Positions 30,197 through 40,790 are shown, numbered from the stretch's first letter. The stretch: DNA of 64,000 bases from Rhynchopus sp. YZ270_cl-10 (GCA_964035575.1 OZ037909.1:1116001-1180000); one strand, 5' to 3'. Translations and numbers: made by a program. Notes: generated by a model not told the origin, from the sequence alone.

Positions 30197-30325
30197 TTTG
30201 TGGTCAGTCTGAGTCAGACTGACTCATCTCGCTCGCACTCATCTCGCACTCGAGTGCGAGGAGTGCAAGAAGGGTCCGATCCTCGGCCTGGCCCAAAAAT
30301 CAGTCTGACTCACACTGACTACAAA
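30197..30325. mobile_element. 129-bp inverted-repeat element
   Basis: Inverted ends of 26 bp with two mismatches (TTTGTGGTCAGTCTGAGTC and its counterpart ending TGACTACAAA). The centre contains a perfect 18-bp palindrome CTCGCACTCGAGTGCGAG. No coding capacity. Confidence 0.65.
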
Positions 30326-30420
30326 CCATGGTTTATCTTCAAAGCACCTTTTCGTATTGCTCTTTGTATTTTTTGGAGATGTGTACCGTCCGACGAGCGG
30401 TAGTGTACCGCCCCCGTTCA

Positions 30421-30600
30421 CACTACAGTACGGCCTAGCCGTTAGGGGTTTCTTTTCACACCTTGCTGCTCCGCAGGGTACTTTGTGCTTTTCATTCGGG
30501 GCTGGTATTGTGGGTCAGTCGGAGGTGCATCAACAATTACCATTTTATTTTCTTTTAGTACCTGCGTCCCAGAGGCGTTTGCACATATCAACTTCACTTT
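30421..30600 (+). repeat. TCAGTCGGAGGTGC repeat followed by AGAGGCGTTTGCAC block
   Basis: GTACGGCCTAGCCGTTAGG, GCAGGGTAC, GGGCTGGTATTGTG, GGTCAGTCGGAGGTGCATCA, then CTGCGTCCCAGAGGCG and ATCAACTTCACTTTTTT. The first half matches copies at 34389, 40585, 41999 and 56560; the last part matches the 3' block at 27399. Confidence 0.65.
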
Positions 30601-31087
30601 TTTTTTTTTTTTTTGGTTTTTTTTAGACGTGGTGAGGGTGCCCCGCGTAGGCCGAGTCATCTTGTTCACGTATTTTTTTGTTTCATTTTTTTTGTGGAAA
30701 AAAAATGCAAAAAAAAAAAAAATAAACAAAATTCGTAACCGTAGACACCACCAACTCCTCCCCAAGCCCCTCTCACAAAATAGTGCTCTGAGGACAAAAG
30801 CCCCCACCAAAACAAAAGATTGGCAGACTCTTTTTGTCCAGAAATCCGTTTTCGGAATTTGGCCTTTTTTGGGAGTAAAATTAGACCGTTCTGGATCAAT
30901 ATTTCTTCGTTCTTTTTGCCTTGATAGCTTTGCTATCCAAGCAAACCCTACTTTCTTATGCTTTCATTTCCTACGAAGTTCCCCCTCGGGGTTCACCCTC
31001 CGTTGATGTCCAACATTGTCAACTTCGCATTTGCCACTTTCTCAACACCGCATCCCATCCCCTCCCCTTAGAACAAAGCACTTCACG

Positions 31088-33537
31088 ATGTCGGTGTCTG
31101 ACAAGCTCCGGAAGGAAAACGTGACGATGCCGAAGGTCGTCAGCACGCCTGTCTTTGCAACGAGTGTGGCGGCGACGGTGGAGAGCTTCTACAGGAGTGC
31201 GTTGAACGCTTTCATCAACCAGGCACTTCTGGGGCAGAAGCTGCAGCGTTTGTTTCCTGACATGCATGTGCAGGCGCCGGTGCGTGTGATGTACATCAAC
31301 GGAATCAAGCAAAGTCGTGCGTGGCTTGCAAACAACATCCACCCCGAGGACTACGGCCAGGCCGCCACCGCCGTGCGTGTCGGTGTGTGGTGCGGGCCTG
31401 GTGTCTTTATGACACCCATCAGCAGTGTGCTCGAGGCAGCGAATGCAGGCAGCAAGAACCCCGAGCCCCTCCTCACACAACGCTGGACACGCGGGCTGGT
31501 CTTCAGGTGCGCTCGTGAGGTCATCTTTGCGATTGGGGTGAACCAGGTATGTTTTTGAAGGTTGGCAAGACAACACACATCAACCCTATTCCCTTCAGCT
31601 CTCGGAGTACATCGAGGACTGCATACCAAGAGAGACGGTCTCCAACGGGCTTCTCAGGAACACACTCGGTAGTTTGGCGGCAGGTATGTTGCATGTCGTG
31701 AACCTTGAAAAAGGATATTTGCGAGCAGAGATTTATACACCATAGTAGAACTGAGGCTGAACCTCAGTTTTGAAAAAAAAAAAAAACTTTTGCAGATTTG
31801 GAGAAAAAGTTTTTTGCGTTTTTTTGGGGAACTGGGTTGCTGACCGCACCATGAAATCCCGTACCATACAGGCTGTACCCAATTTTTTTTGCCTGCGGCG
31901 CCATTTTTCCTTTTTTGCTCCGCAAAAAAGGGTTCGTTGAGTGACTCTGTCGTGTAAAAGGCTAGATTTTTACACCGTACCCCAATTTTTTTTCGCCTGC
32001 GGCGCCATTTTATATTATTTTCTTTTTGCTCCGCAAAAAGAAATAGAGCCACGTCCTGATATGGACGTGGAAAATTGCATCCGGGTGCCCTTTGTGGCAC
32101 TCCTCCTGAAGGGGTGAAAGGTGCTGGGAATGCTACCCTGGGTGCTGAAGTCAGGCACGGTACATGTGTGGAGGGACCTGCAGGAGCCCTAGCCAGTGAA
32201 GCCATAAGGCCCTAGGAAACTAGCCGGTGGCCGGGAACCCTCCCTGGGCAGTACAACGATGATACTTCAATCTTAAGTTCATTTCTTCCAAAAAAGCCCC
32301 TCCGTGCCTCCAGCCCCCTCAGGAACAGCAACCTCACTTTTTTTGCACTTTTGGTAAGGAAAAAAATCGTATATAATAGCCTGTTTGCGAGGTCGAAAAA
32401 AAAAAAAAAAACACCAACCCGCCCATGGGTGTTCCTAAGACGGAATACGAATACCACTTTTGGGATCGTGCACTTTTTTTTCTACAGGGATTCCCTTAGG
32501 GAAGAAAAAAAAGAGCAGACGGGTAACTAAGAGACTTGAGAACGGTCTTTTTCACTGAGTGAGGTGCCCGTGAACTGGGATGGAATGAAACAACACAAAA
32601 AAGACATTTTTCTCCTTGTAGGACGAACCCCCAAATAAAATTTTCGCCTCCGGCGGACACCCCCTTTCCTCCACTGTGTACTGTGTACTGTGTACTGTGC
32701 AGTTATGCAGCCACGCCAATTTTTTTTTTATAGTACCACCGCTGAACGCTCGGGTCACCAAAAATTCAAATAAGACCAGTTTTGGGGTGTTTTGACCCTG
32801 TTTTTGACCCCCAAAGGGGAAGCCCACCCAAAGAAAAATAGTGGAATACGGACCCGATTTTCCCCCGAAAACCCCCGGAATACGGAACACCCATGAACCC
32901 GCCTACAGGAGTCACTGCCGGATACTTCAGCCACGTCCCCCACAACATGTCGGCGTTGAAGCTTCACTACCCGCAAAAGTATGTTCAAATCTGTTTCTTA
33001 TTCGCGCACCTTCTTAAACAATCGGGACCGTACCCCTTCCTGGTCTGCTTACGGTCCTTAACCTTTTGCAACAAAACAGCAAACAAAAAAATACCTTTTT
33101 TTTTCCGGCAAAAAACATCCGCAGAGCCGGCACACTCGGTTGAATGCCTCACAAAACCTCAACTCCACTTTTGCTTTTATTGTTCAAATTTTATTTGAAA
33201 GTATAATTATGAATTTGTTTTATTGTCTTCGCGTTTTTATCATTGGGTTGGAAAATGAAAGAGGCAAACATCCATTTCACCCTTCAGGTCGTACGGAGAG
33301 CTCTTCAGTGAATACGCGAAGAGCAGCGAGGCCCGCATGCCCGCTTCCATGAGCCCTGCGACCAAGGAGTCTGCTGCCAAGGTGCTTGCCGTGCTCGCCC
33401 CTAAGGCACTCATTGCGCGTACAACCCAGATTGTGGGTACATTCATCCTGCTGAACGGCATCATCTACATGCTCAAAGATGTCAAGCCCACCGAGGTGCT
33501 TGGCTGGTCCGAGGAGAAAGAAGCTCAGTCTGCATGA
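31088..33537 (+). CDS. Putative mitochondrial carrier-like membrane protein, four exons
   Basis: ATG at 31088 lies 16 nt after CCCCTTAG. Exons 31088-31546, 31599-31683, 32909-32978 and 33288-33537 join in frame to 287 aa, the usual size for the SLC25 mitochondrial carrier family. Donors are GTATGTT, GTATGTT and GTATGTT; acceptors TTCAG, CTACAG and TTCAG. Three loosely repeated halves are visible. RWTRGLVFRCAREVIFAIGV resembles the carrier pattern G-L-x-R-x-x-R-E, and GSLAAGVTAGYFSHVPHNM resembles the start of a third carrier repeat. The classical P-x-D/E-x-x-K/R signatures are degenerate or missing, so substrate and even family are uncertain. It would sit in the mitochondrial inner membrane if correct. 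The second intron is 1225 nt and carries a dispersed repeat. Confidence 0.6.
31684..32908 (+). other. 1225-nt intron with inserted repeat
   Basis: Begins GTATGTTGC, ends CCTACAG, phase 1. Splicing joins GSLAA to GVTAG, preserving the glycine-rich segment. It is much longer than the other introns here (43-309 nt) because it contains repeat sequence, including the element at 31827-32040. Confidence 0.75.
31827..32040 (-). repeat. GGCGCCGCAGGC repeat, minus-strand copy inside an intron
   Basis: The complement of this stretch matches 39789-39988: two TTTGCGGAGCAAAAA palindromes, two ATGGCGCCGCAGGC blocks, and GTACAGCCTG then GGTGCGGTCAGCAACCCAG. This is one of the few families seen in both orientations. 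Confidence 0.8.
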
Positions 33538-34388
33538 AAATAACATTGCATAAAAAAGAATTCAGTTCTGTTGTGTTCCGTTTTGAAAAAACCGCAGAAA
33601 ATGGTGGGTTTTTTTGCGATCTGTGAAGAAAAAAAGACCCCTCGAGGAGACTGCGATGAGCTGGGAGGGAGTGGACTCTGTATTATCAAGTTTTCAAGAA
33701 GGAAAACAAAAAAAACAAAAAAAAAAATCTCCGCTTTTCGTGTCGTCTTTTGCCAAAAAAAGGAAGCTCGTTTCACATAGGTAGGGTAGGGGTTTTCACT
33801 GGAGGGTTTATGGGGATTGGGTTAGGGTGTGAAGTGAACAACAAAAAAAAAAAAATGTTTTCGTCCTCACGTCAAGAACAGATCTGTCAGGGAACTGCCA
33901 TTTTATTTTTCTTCTTTTTGTGTGCGGGTTTGCTTACGTTCACCTTGCAATTTTTTTTTTTTGTGTCAAAGCAATGCAGAAAGAAGAGGTTGTCAAAAAA
34001 ACCTGGCAATTTTTTGCAAAGGCAAAAAAGGGGTTTCACAAAATGGGGAAGGGTTCCTCCGTTACGGATCAAAAACGTAAAACGGAAAAAGAAAGTGAAG
34101 TTTGCACAGTCTGCAAACTACAGTATTCTACCATTGTAACCAAATTAACAAAAAAAAAAGCGAACAAAACTTAAAAAGAAACAAAGTGGAGCAATTCTCT
34201 CGCTGCAGTTCATAAAAGAATAAAAAGAAGGCAAAAACCATTGTTGTGGGTTGCTTTGCTTTTTTTTTCAAAACAACAACATCATAACGAAGGTAAACAA
34301 AAAGAACTACTTGATTGTGTGTATGTATTTGTAAGCAGGTATGGGTAGTTCCCTAGAGCGAAAAAAAATCATTGCATCCCCCCTTTTT

Positions 34389-34455
34389 GTGCTTTCATCC
34401 GGATGGCTGGCATCGTACGTTGGTCCGTAGGAGGTGCCTGCATTAATCACTTTTA
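34389..34455 (+). repeat. CATCCGGATG repeat, copy
   Basis: GTGCTTTCATCCGGATGGCT, GGCATCGTACGTTGG, TAGGAGGTGCCTGCATTAATC. Contains the 10-bp palindrome CATCCGGATG. Followed directly by the stem-loop at 34462. Confidence 0.75.
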
Positions 34456-34461
34456 TTTATG

Positions 34462-34500
34462 ATAAGGTGACTAAGCACGAGAGGCTTAGGGCCATCTTAT
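34462..34500 (+). repeat. Stem-loop repeat, AAGC subtype, fully paired
   Basis: Outer arms ATAAGGTG and CATCTTAT pair over 8 positions with one G-U. Inner arms CTAAGC and GCTTAG are perfectly paired around loop ACGAGAG. Confidence 0.75.
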
Positions 34501-35046
34501 AAACTTTTCTTTCTTCTTTTTTTTTTGAAACTGGGGGCTGATAGCTGACTCCGCTCCCCCCCTTTCACATCTGATGATGACCCCCACTTTTTTTGAAACT
34601 TTTTTCCAAGGTGACTGACAAAGCTTTATTTTTGGGCACATGTGCACGAGAGGCACCGTCTTTTTCAACTTTTCCCCCCATATTTTGGTTTTTGTGTTTT
34701 CTCTCGTCTTCAACTTGCATTCTTTTTTATGTTGGACAAAAAAAAAATCCAGCAAAAAATAAAAACAAAACGGCCTTCACAAAACGTTGACACTCTTTTT
34801 TGTCTCTTCCTATTTTTTTTCCCCCTCCAGAGACCTTTGTACTCCTCATGCAAACTCAAAACAGGCAAACCTCAGTGGTGTATTTGTGTGTATTTTTTTT
34901 TTTTTTCATTTTTTTTTTGTGAACGAACCGTTCGAGAAAATCTTCGACCGATTTTTTTTTTTTAAACCAAAAGCCTTCAGGCAACATTGCATACAAAACC
35001 TGCCTTGGCAGTGGTGGTGTCGCAACAAAAAGCAAAAAAAAAGGAA

Positions 35047-35122
35047 AGTGGAGATTTGCACAAAACTGTGGACAACACAACCGAGGCAACTACACTACTC
35101 CAACAATTTATCAAAAAAAAAA
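35047..35122 (+). repeat. 75-nt A-tailed repeat, copy 6
   Basis: GTGGAGATTTGCACAAAACT, GTGGACAACACAACCGAGG, CTACACTACTCCAACAATT, then an A run. Confidence 0.85.
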
Positions 35123-35411
35123 GTATTACATCAAGACAGCGACGTGTTCGATCATAGTTCTCTCTGCACGCCGTTTTCCGCCTTGATCATTTATATATTT
35201 CAGTCCCTGCGTCCGCCGGTAAACGGTTGCGGCGTGTGCACTTTGAACTTCTCTTTTTTTCCCTTTGTTTCACATTGTCCCCCAGCACAACCCTCCCTGG
35301 TCTCCCTCCGAAGAGAAGGGGAACCATCCATTGTGGTGGTGGTTTGGGTAGTGGGCGTGGTGTTCAAACCCGCCCCCTCACCCTCACCCCTTCACCCCCT
35401 TCACAGCACCG

Positions 35412-36359
35412 CATGTCATATGACATGGTAAAAAACGATGACAATGTGCAGACGTCATTTCACTCATGTGAAATGTATCACGTCAGAAAAGTGTCATTTT
35501 TTTGTCATGCTGGCATTGTATGTAGTGTTTGTTTTTCTGGCTCCAAATCTCATTTCCCCCCTTCCCTCCATTCTCCCAGACATTTGTACAAGGAGACAGT
35601 GTGGGTGGTGGGGGTGGTGTTTTGCATCCCAGAAGAGATATAAAAAAAAAACTTCACTTTTATTTGTTGTAGTGTATCAAAATTTCAAAACGAAAGTACT
35701 ATAAAACGTAACGATCGCGCGTTTCGTTGCTCATTTCCTAATTGAGGGGGTAGATTTTTTTTAAAAACTTCCCAGGATTGAAGGGAGAGCAGTACATATC
35801 TCTGCGCATCGTGTAGTCAGGAATGAAAGCCCACCCCCTTACCTCGGCTCCACAACCCAACCGGAGAAGTGCCTGCGTCCACAGTGGCGTTTGGCACCTT
35901 TTTTAAACTCCCATTTTTTTTCTTCTCAAGATGTGTATGTGTGTGCACGAGAGGCATTCGTCTTGGAAGGTTTCTTTCTTTTGGGTAGGGATGCTGTACC
36001 GGTTCCCCTTTTCGGTGTGTATGTCTGTCTGTAGATATGGCCATCATGTGCGGGGTCGAAACCAGGTGTACCGCAACCGTGGTTTCCCCCCCATTGTGTG
36101 TTGTGTTGTGTGTTGTGATCCCCGTAATCTCTCTGCCTTCCTCGTTTGTTCGTTTTTTTCATATAAGATATTGCAAAAGTTGACTCGCTCACCGCCCCCC
36201 TCTTTCATCAGTCATTTTTTTTTTCTTTTTTTGCAAAAAAAGTCAGAGGAACGAAAAAGATTTGACCCTCCGCCCTTTTCTTCACCTGAAACCTCCATTA
36301 ACACGCTACGACACCAATACGTACCACGTGTCATCGTTTTTACCATGTCATATGACATG
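35412..36359. mobile_element. ~0.95-kb element with 31-bp terminal inverted repeats
   Basis: Positions 35412-35443 and 36329-36359 are inverse complements over about 31 bp with one A-run length difference. Each arm starts with the palindrome CATGTCATATGACATG and continues GGTAAAAACGATGACA. No transposase is seen inside; the interior contains an ACGAGAG stem-loop (35926) and AT-rich sequence. A target duplication is not clear. Its right end lies 53 nt upstream of the MORN start codon, so it probably supplies promoter or 5' UTR sequence to that gene. Confidence 0.75.
35926..35966 (+). repeat. Stem-loop repeat, TGTGC subtype, with compensating changes
   Basis: Outer arms TCAAGATG and CGTCTTGG pair throughout, including two G-U pairs, although the 3' arm differs from the usual CATCTTGA. 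Loop ACGAGAG is kept. Confidence 0.65.
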
Positions 36360-36412
36360 TGTCGTCGTGCACCAAACCACACCAAACCACACCCCCTCCT
36401 CAGACAGCGCAA

Positions 36413-38794
36413 ATGGACCAATGGTTCCGACACCACAGCTATGGGACGGTGCGTGGCGAACAGCATTTATCGAACGCATCGCGGCAGTGCTTGCGTGAGC
36501 GTGAGCAGGGGTGGCGGGGGACACCGAGGGAGCAGACTGCACCACGCTCGAGTGTCGTCGCGAACGGGCAGTACGAAGACGTCATGCGGCGGAGCACAGC
36601 GAGCACACGGCGGCACAGCACCTCACCACGGCCCTCTGTAGGGAAGTGGCGCACCCCAAGCAAGTACGTCCGCCACACAGACCCCTCCCACCTAGAGGAT
36701 CATGAGTACTGCCTACGCGAGAAGCTCCTGCGCCAATACCCGCATCGTACCCCAGGGGTCCACATCTGCGATTGTGCCGAATGTGAACGCTCCCGGTCCA
36801 ACACCAAACGGTCCTCCCAAGGCCGCCTCTCAAGCCACCAGCTGCGTGTCCTAACCGGGTCCAGTACTGTGCTCCCAAGAGTCGCGAAGGGCAGAACGCC
36901 GTCGCCAGGAAGGAGAGGCCGGTTTACGCAAATGGGTTTGCACAATAAGCTGCAGCACCACGGCCATTCGCACGCAGTGAACGGGCCAGCGTCGAGAGAG
37001 ACGTCGCCCTCAACGACCAGGGGGCACTCCTCGTCGCTCAATGTGTCGGAGCAGCAAAGGACGTATTCCTACGCAAGCAACGAATCCCCCGGGAGGTTGA
37101 GGATGCGTGCAACCAGCCCGAGTGTGAACACAACGACAGCGACGAGGACACGCCCCACAGTGATGCAGGGGTGGACGGACGGGGCGGACGACGATGTGTC
37201 CTCATCAGACCACGCGAACACGCCTCCCAGAGAAGTGGCCGTGTCGCACACCTCTGGGCACGTCACCATCCGTGCACCCTCGCCGGAAAGCACAGAGAGC
37301 ACCGTCCACACCGCATACCCCGTGCAGGTCGTGCAGCTGACCACCACAGAACCCAGCCCACCGAGACGCGTTGAATCTGTGCGGGAGGTGGACGACGAGG
37401 ATTTGTTCATCATTCGCTACGACAACGGGGATGTGTACCATGGGCAGATACGGGTGGAGGGGCAGCTGCGGCATGGTAGTGGGACTATGCGGTATGCTGA
37501 CGGAGGGGAGCTCACCGGCACGTGGGACAACGACCGTGCAGAGGGCTACTGCGAGCGCACCTGGCGCGACGGACGGCGCTACGAAGGCATGTGGTCGCAG
37601 GGCCACCCCAACGGCCAAGGCCGCATGGTCTACCACGACGGCTCGCTCTACGACGGCAGCTGGCAGCACGGCTCCCGCCACGGCCAAGGCGAGCTCCTCG
37701 ACGTCGACGACTCCATCACAATCGGACAATGGGAGCGCGACGTGCTTGCCAACACACTCTACACCATCGACCAATCGCACACCTACGTCATCGACAAGCT
37801 CACCTCAAAGGCAACCGAATCGTCGATCCCAATTTTTTCGAAAATTTTGAACTCCCGAAAGTCTATCGCTGCCTCTGCCTCAGCACCACGCCTTGTGGCC
37901 CACTCCGACGACGCACCACCCTCCACACGCGACTCCCTCGCAGACACAACACCACAGCTCTTCGGGCACGACAACGATGACGACGACGACGACGAGCTGC
38001 TGCAGCCGCCATCTACCGCATCCTCCGCACCCCCATCCCCTGTCCAAAAGGCTTCTGTCGCTTCATCATCTGCACCCACCTCTCCCACGGGAAAGCCCTT
38101 GGATGGATACGAGGTGACCCGCGTGATCTCTGAGCAGAGCATTGAGCAGAGCATCGTGACACAGCACCACCACCACCACCACCACCACACACACGACGCA
38201 CGCAAAGGCGAGGCCCAGACGTACCTGGAGGAGTACGGTTCGTTGGTGGATGTGACTCCTGAGAGGAAGGACGAACTGACCCTGCCGCGTTCGCCTCCGA
38301 GGAGCGCATTGTCGCCTGCAAGAAATATTTCATCCGTTTCACCGCAGAGCGATCGGTCGTCGATTGGGAACCGCGACAAGAGTGCGGATGTGCTGGAGAA
38401 CTCGCTGTTCTACAGAATGGACTCGAATGCAACACCGCCGCGTGCGTCGCCCAGGATGTCGGGGCTCTCCGTGGACGGGGGGGGCCTCCCCGCAGAGAAC
38501 CGCCACCACCACCACACCCCACCCCGCCTCTCTCCCGCACCCGAGCGTGGCGGGCAAGGTGAAGACCGCCACCCCTACTGCGGGGACCTGCTCGATGCGG
38601 CAGCTGCACCCGTCGCAAGACGACGCTCATCACTCAAGGAGACATCCAGGCCAAAGCTCCCCTGCCCCCTCTGCGGGGTGCAGTGTCTCAAACATTGGCA
38701 GCAGCGTTGTCCCAAATGTGGGACACGTGCTTTAGCGAAAGGCATCCTAGTAGACGCAGGAAACAACCCAATCTCGAAGCCCGCGCTTTATTAG
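36413..38794 (+). CDS. MORN-repeat protein with C-terminal zinc ribbon, 793 aa
   Basis: ATG at 36413, 10 nt after CCTCCTCAG; earlier in-frame triplets are not ATG. Residues about 87-123 hold YVRHTDP, YPHR and CDCAEC, a pattern also present in the small proteins at 52333 and 56778. About residues 334-430 form four MORN repeats (YDNGDVYHG, YADGGELTGTW, WRDGRRYEGMW, YHDGSLYDGSW), which in other proteins bind phospholipid membranes or act as scaffolds. The rest is low complexity: poly-D, a run of eight H, and S/P-rich stretches suited to phosphorylation. The C terminus has two CxxC pairs (CPLC, CPKC at about 749-770), a likely zinc ribbon. I infer a cytoskeleton- or membrane-associated scaffold. 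No intron seen. Confidence 0.85.
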   Translation: MDQWFRHHSYGTVRGEQHLSNASRQCLREREQGWRGTPREQTAPRSSVVANGQYEDVMRRSTASTRRHSTSPRPSVGKWRTPSKYVRHTDPSHLEDHEYCLREKLLRQYPHRTPGVHICDCAECERSRSNTKRSSQGRLSSHQLRVLTGSSTVLPRVAKGRTPSPGRRGRFTQMGLHNKLQHHGHSHAVNGPASRETSPSTTRGHSSSLNVSEQQRTYSYASNESPGRLRMRATSPSVNTTTATRTRPTVMQGWTDGADDDVSSSDHANTPPREVAVSHTSGHVTIRAPSPESTESTVHTAYPVQVVQLTTTEPSPPRRVESVREVDDEDLFIIRYDNGDVYHGQIRVEGQLRHGSGTMRYADGGELTGTWDNDRAEGYCERTWRDGRRYEGMWSQGHPNGQGRMVYHDGSLYDGSWQHGSRHGQGELLDVDDSITIGQWERDVLANTLYTIDQSHTYVIDKLTSKATESSIPIFSKILNSRKSIAASASAPRLVAHSDDAPPSTRDSLADTTPQLFGHDNDDDDDDELLQPPSTASSAPPSPVQKASVASSSAPTSPTGKPLDGYEVTRVISEQSIEQSIVTQHHHHHHHHTHDARKGEAQTYLEEYGSLVDVTPERKDELTLPRSPPRSALSPARNISSVSPQSDRSSIGNRDKSADVLENSLFYRMDSNATPPRASPRMSGLSVDGGGLPAENRHHHHTPPRLSPAPERGGQGEDRHPYCGDLLDAAAAPVARRRSSLKETSRPKLPCPLCGVQCLKHWQQRCPKCGTRALAKGILVDAGNNPISKPALY

Positions 38795-38877
38795 ATCTTT
38801 TGGGGAGGTGTTTGTTCATGTGTTAAAAATATTCATTGTCTCACAAAAAAAAAAGGGGGGTTTTCGAGGGTTCTTTT

Positions 38878-38914
38878 TGGTGACGAAGCGTGAAGAGGCT
38901 AAGGGTGCATCTTA
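38878..38914 (+). repeat. Stem-loop repeat, AAGC subtype, diverged
   Basis: GGTGACGAAGC, loop GTGAAGAG, GCTAAGG, GCATCTTATAAAACTT. It lies about 85 nt after the MORN stop, so it is probably in the 3' UTR. Confidence 0.55.
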
Positions 38915-39167
38915 TAAAACTTTTTTTGAGTAGAGTCCATCAGTTCGCCAAGTTGGTTGAAACGAAATATTTTTGGTGGACATTTTTTTTTTTTTGATTT
39001 TTGCGAAAACAAATAGATTTCTGTGGAGGGAGGGTAGGGAAGTGATGTGTTGTGTGTGTTCTCCACGGTCATGCATCTTCAAGGGGTTCCTTCTTTTCTT
39101 GGTACCAAGAGGTTTTCAGTTATATATTTTTTTCTTCTGTTCTGTCGTGAGTGTTTTTCTTTTTGCC

Positions 39168-39200
39168 AAGGTGGCTAAGGAGAGGCTTAGGTTCATCATT
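39168..39200 (+). repeat. Stem-loop repeat, AAGC subtype, shortened loop
   Basis: CCAAGGTGGCTAAGGAGAGG, CTTAGGTTCATC, then ATAAACTTTTCTTC. The 3' half matches the family exactly. Confidence 0.6.
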
Positions 39201-39372
39201 ATAAACTTTTCTTCTTTTATATAGTTTTGCCACACCCTTTCACTTAAGAAGCGGAGGTGCAACATTTTAGACGGTGTAGGTATCTAGCGTATCTAGCGTA
39301 TCTTTTCAAAAGCTTTTCATTTGTTACAGGGACTGCATGGTTGGGGTCAACCCCGGTGCACCCGGTCATACC

Positions 39373-39411
39373 ACGATACACTGTCACGAAAGGGCTTTGT
39401 ATTTCTAGTCA
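39373..39411 (+). repeat. Stem-loop repeat, GTACACTG subtype
   Basis: CGATACACTGTCACGAAAGG, GCTTTGTATTTCTAGTC. It is preceded by CCCGGTGCACCCGGTCATACC, similar to the lead-in at 26805 and 50550. Confidence 0.65.
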
Positions 39412-39788
39412 AATGTTTTTTTTCGAGGAAACAAAGTCTTCTGGCAACAGGAGGTGTGAGCCTCGATAAGACTTTGCCACGCACTGTGAGGCACATTCAT
39501 TCTTTCAAGCGTTTCATGTTACGGAGCACCCATGACCCACCCTTGGAATGAGCTCGACTGAGATACGTTTCAGCACGTTTCAAATACTATTTGTTTTTTT
39601 TTTTTGCAGAAGTACACAGCCCCTCCGCTACGTTTTCAGATTTTTTTTGAGTTCTGTTGCGGGGTTTTTTTTTTAACCCTGCGCCAGTGTCTTATCCAGG
39701 AATTCAGATTTCAAGATTGGGGGGTCAGCTGTTTTTGTGCCCAAAAATTTTTCAGCCCTGCTGACCAGGGACATTGGGAACTGTATTT

Positions 39789-39988
39789 TTTTTTGCGGAG
39801 CAAAAAAAAATCAAACAAATGGCGCCGCAGGCGAAAAAAAATTTAGGGTACGGTGTAAAAATATAGCTTTTTCAGCACAGAGTCACACATCGAATCCTTT
39901 TTTGCGGAGCAAAAAAGGAAAAATGGCGCCGCAGGCAAAAAAAAAATTGAGGTACAGCCTGGATGGTGCGGTCAGCAACCCAGTTCCC
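39789..39988 (+). repeat. GGCGCCGCAGGC repeat, plus-strand copy
   Basis: Inverse of the intron copy at 31827-32040. Two similar half-units each contain TTTGCGGAGCAAAAA and GGCGCCGCAGGC. Confidence 0.8.
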
Positions 39989-40015
39989 ATGGTACTCCCG
40001 TGGTTCAACACCATG

Positions 40016-40049
<34 letters not shown>

Positions 40050-40129
40050 CAGACTTCTGTTGCGCCGCAACAGAACTTTATACGGTAGCGGAGCCCCTGG
40101 AAGTACATCCACTCCTTTACGTTTTCTTT

Positions 40130-40162
40130 AAGGTGACTAAGCACGAGGCATGGTTTCATCTT
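40130..40162 (+). repeat. Stem-loop repeat, AAGC subtype, 3' inner arm changed
   Basis: AAGGTGACTAAGCACGAGGC, ATGGTTTCATCTT. The outer arms AAGGTGA and TCATCTT pair (one G-U). Confidence 0.6.
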
Positions 40163-40206
40163 CTAAGCTTTTTTTTATTAGGTACACTGCAATATCGATA
40201 GCGATA

Positions 40207-40248
40207 AAAGATGTGTCTGTGTGCACACGAGAGGCACAATGTATCTTT
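40207..40248 (+). repeat. Stem-loop repeat, TGTGC subtype
   Basis: AAAGATGTGTCTGTGTGC, loop ACACGAGAG, GCACAATGTATCTTTC. Inner GTGTGC / GCAC and outer AAAGAT / ATCTTT are paired. Confidence 0.65.
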
Positions 40249-40584
40249 CAAGTTTTCTTTCTCCTTCCTGCACAGCACAGTGCTGTTCACTGTTTAATCT
40301 CAATAGGACGCTGTGTATTTGGTCCCGACAACACGACCCAATCCCCTTGCGAGTAGGGCAGGCCAGATCACTCTTGGAATCCGTCACAGTAAAAAGAGCG
40401 TTGTGTTGTATCTCTGTGAGGTTTGGCAGTGGATTATTTTATCCCCCTTTTTTTAGCTGATGCTGCACTGATTGTAAGCAAGGTGATCATGAGAGTCTTA
40501 TAATTTCTTTTGTTCTCAAGATGCATTTGAGTCCGCCGATAAAACGGCGAAGGCGTTTTCCCTTTCTCTTTTTGTATTTCTTGT

Positions 40585-40652
40585 TGTGCTTTCATCCGGA
40601 TGGCTGGCATCGTATATGTGGGTCAGTCGGAGGTACATCAATAAACACCGTT
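40585..40652 (+). repeat. CATCCGGATG repeat, copy
   Basis: GTGCTTTCATCCGGATGGCT, GGCATCGTATATGTG, GGTCAGTCGGAGGTACATCA. Confidence 0.75.
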
Positions 40653-40752
40653 TTCTTCTTCTTCGACCTTTCCCGCTTTGTCACATTTATATTTATCTAT
40701 TTCGCTTCATTTTGTGCCAAAGAGATTAGAGGTTACGATCATCATTTCTTTA

Positions 40753-40790
40753 AAGATAACTAAAGCACACGAGAGGTTTAGTTTCATCTT
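40753..40790 (+). repeat. Stem-loop repeat, AAAGC subtype
   Basis: AAGATAACTAAAGC, loop ACACGAGAG, GTTTAGTTTCATCTT. Inner stem CTAAAGC / GTTTAG keeps pairing. Confidence 0.6.

Larger units (their letters stand above)
26291..31087. other. Long intergenic region with degenerate repeats
   Basis: No supportable gene. Contains a GTACACTGTC-type stem-loop, a CACTCCG hairpin, AGACCGGC palindromic units, a degenerate ~200-bp tandem array, a long dyad near 29.48-29.56 kb whose arms read TATGGTGTGAT and ATCACACCATA, an element with a GCCTTCGGGC-like hairpin, a 129-bp inverted-repeat element and a TCAGTCGGAGGTGC element. Confidence 0.6.
33538..36412. other. Intergenic region with repeats and a ~0.95-kb inverted-repeat element
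   Basis: Contains poly-A/T sequence, a TCAGTCGGAGGTGC-type repeat, an ACGAGAG stem-loop, a 75-nt repeat copy and the inverted-repeat element 35412-36359 abutting the MORN gene. No gene seen. Confidence 0.6.

Noticed and set aside
36359-36412. Earlier start for the MORN gene
   Set aside because: The triplet at 36359 is GTG and lies at the very end of an inverted-repeat element; the first ATG is at 36413, just after an acceptor-like site.
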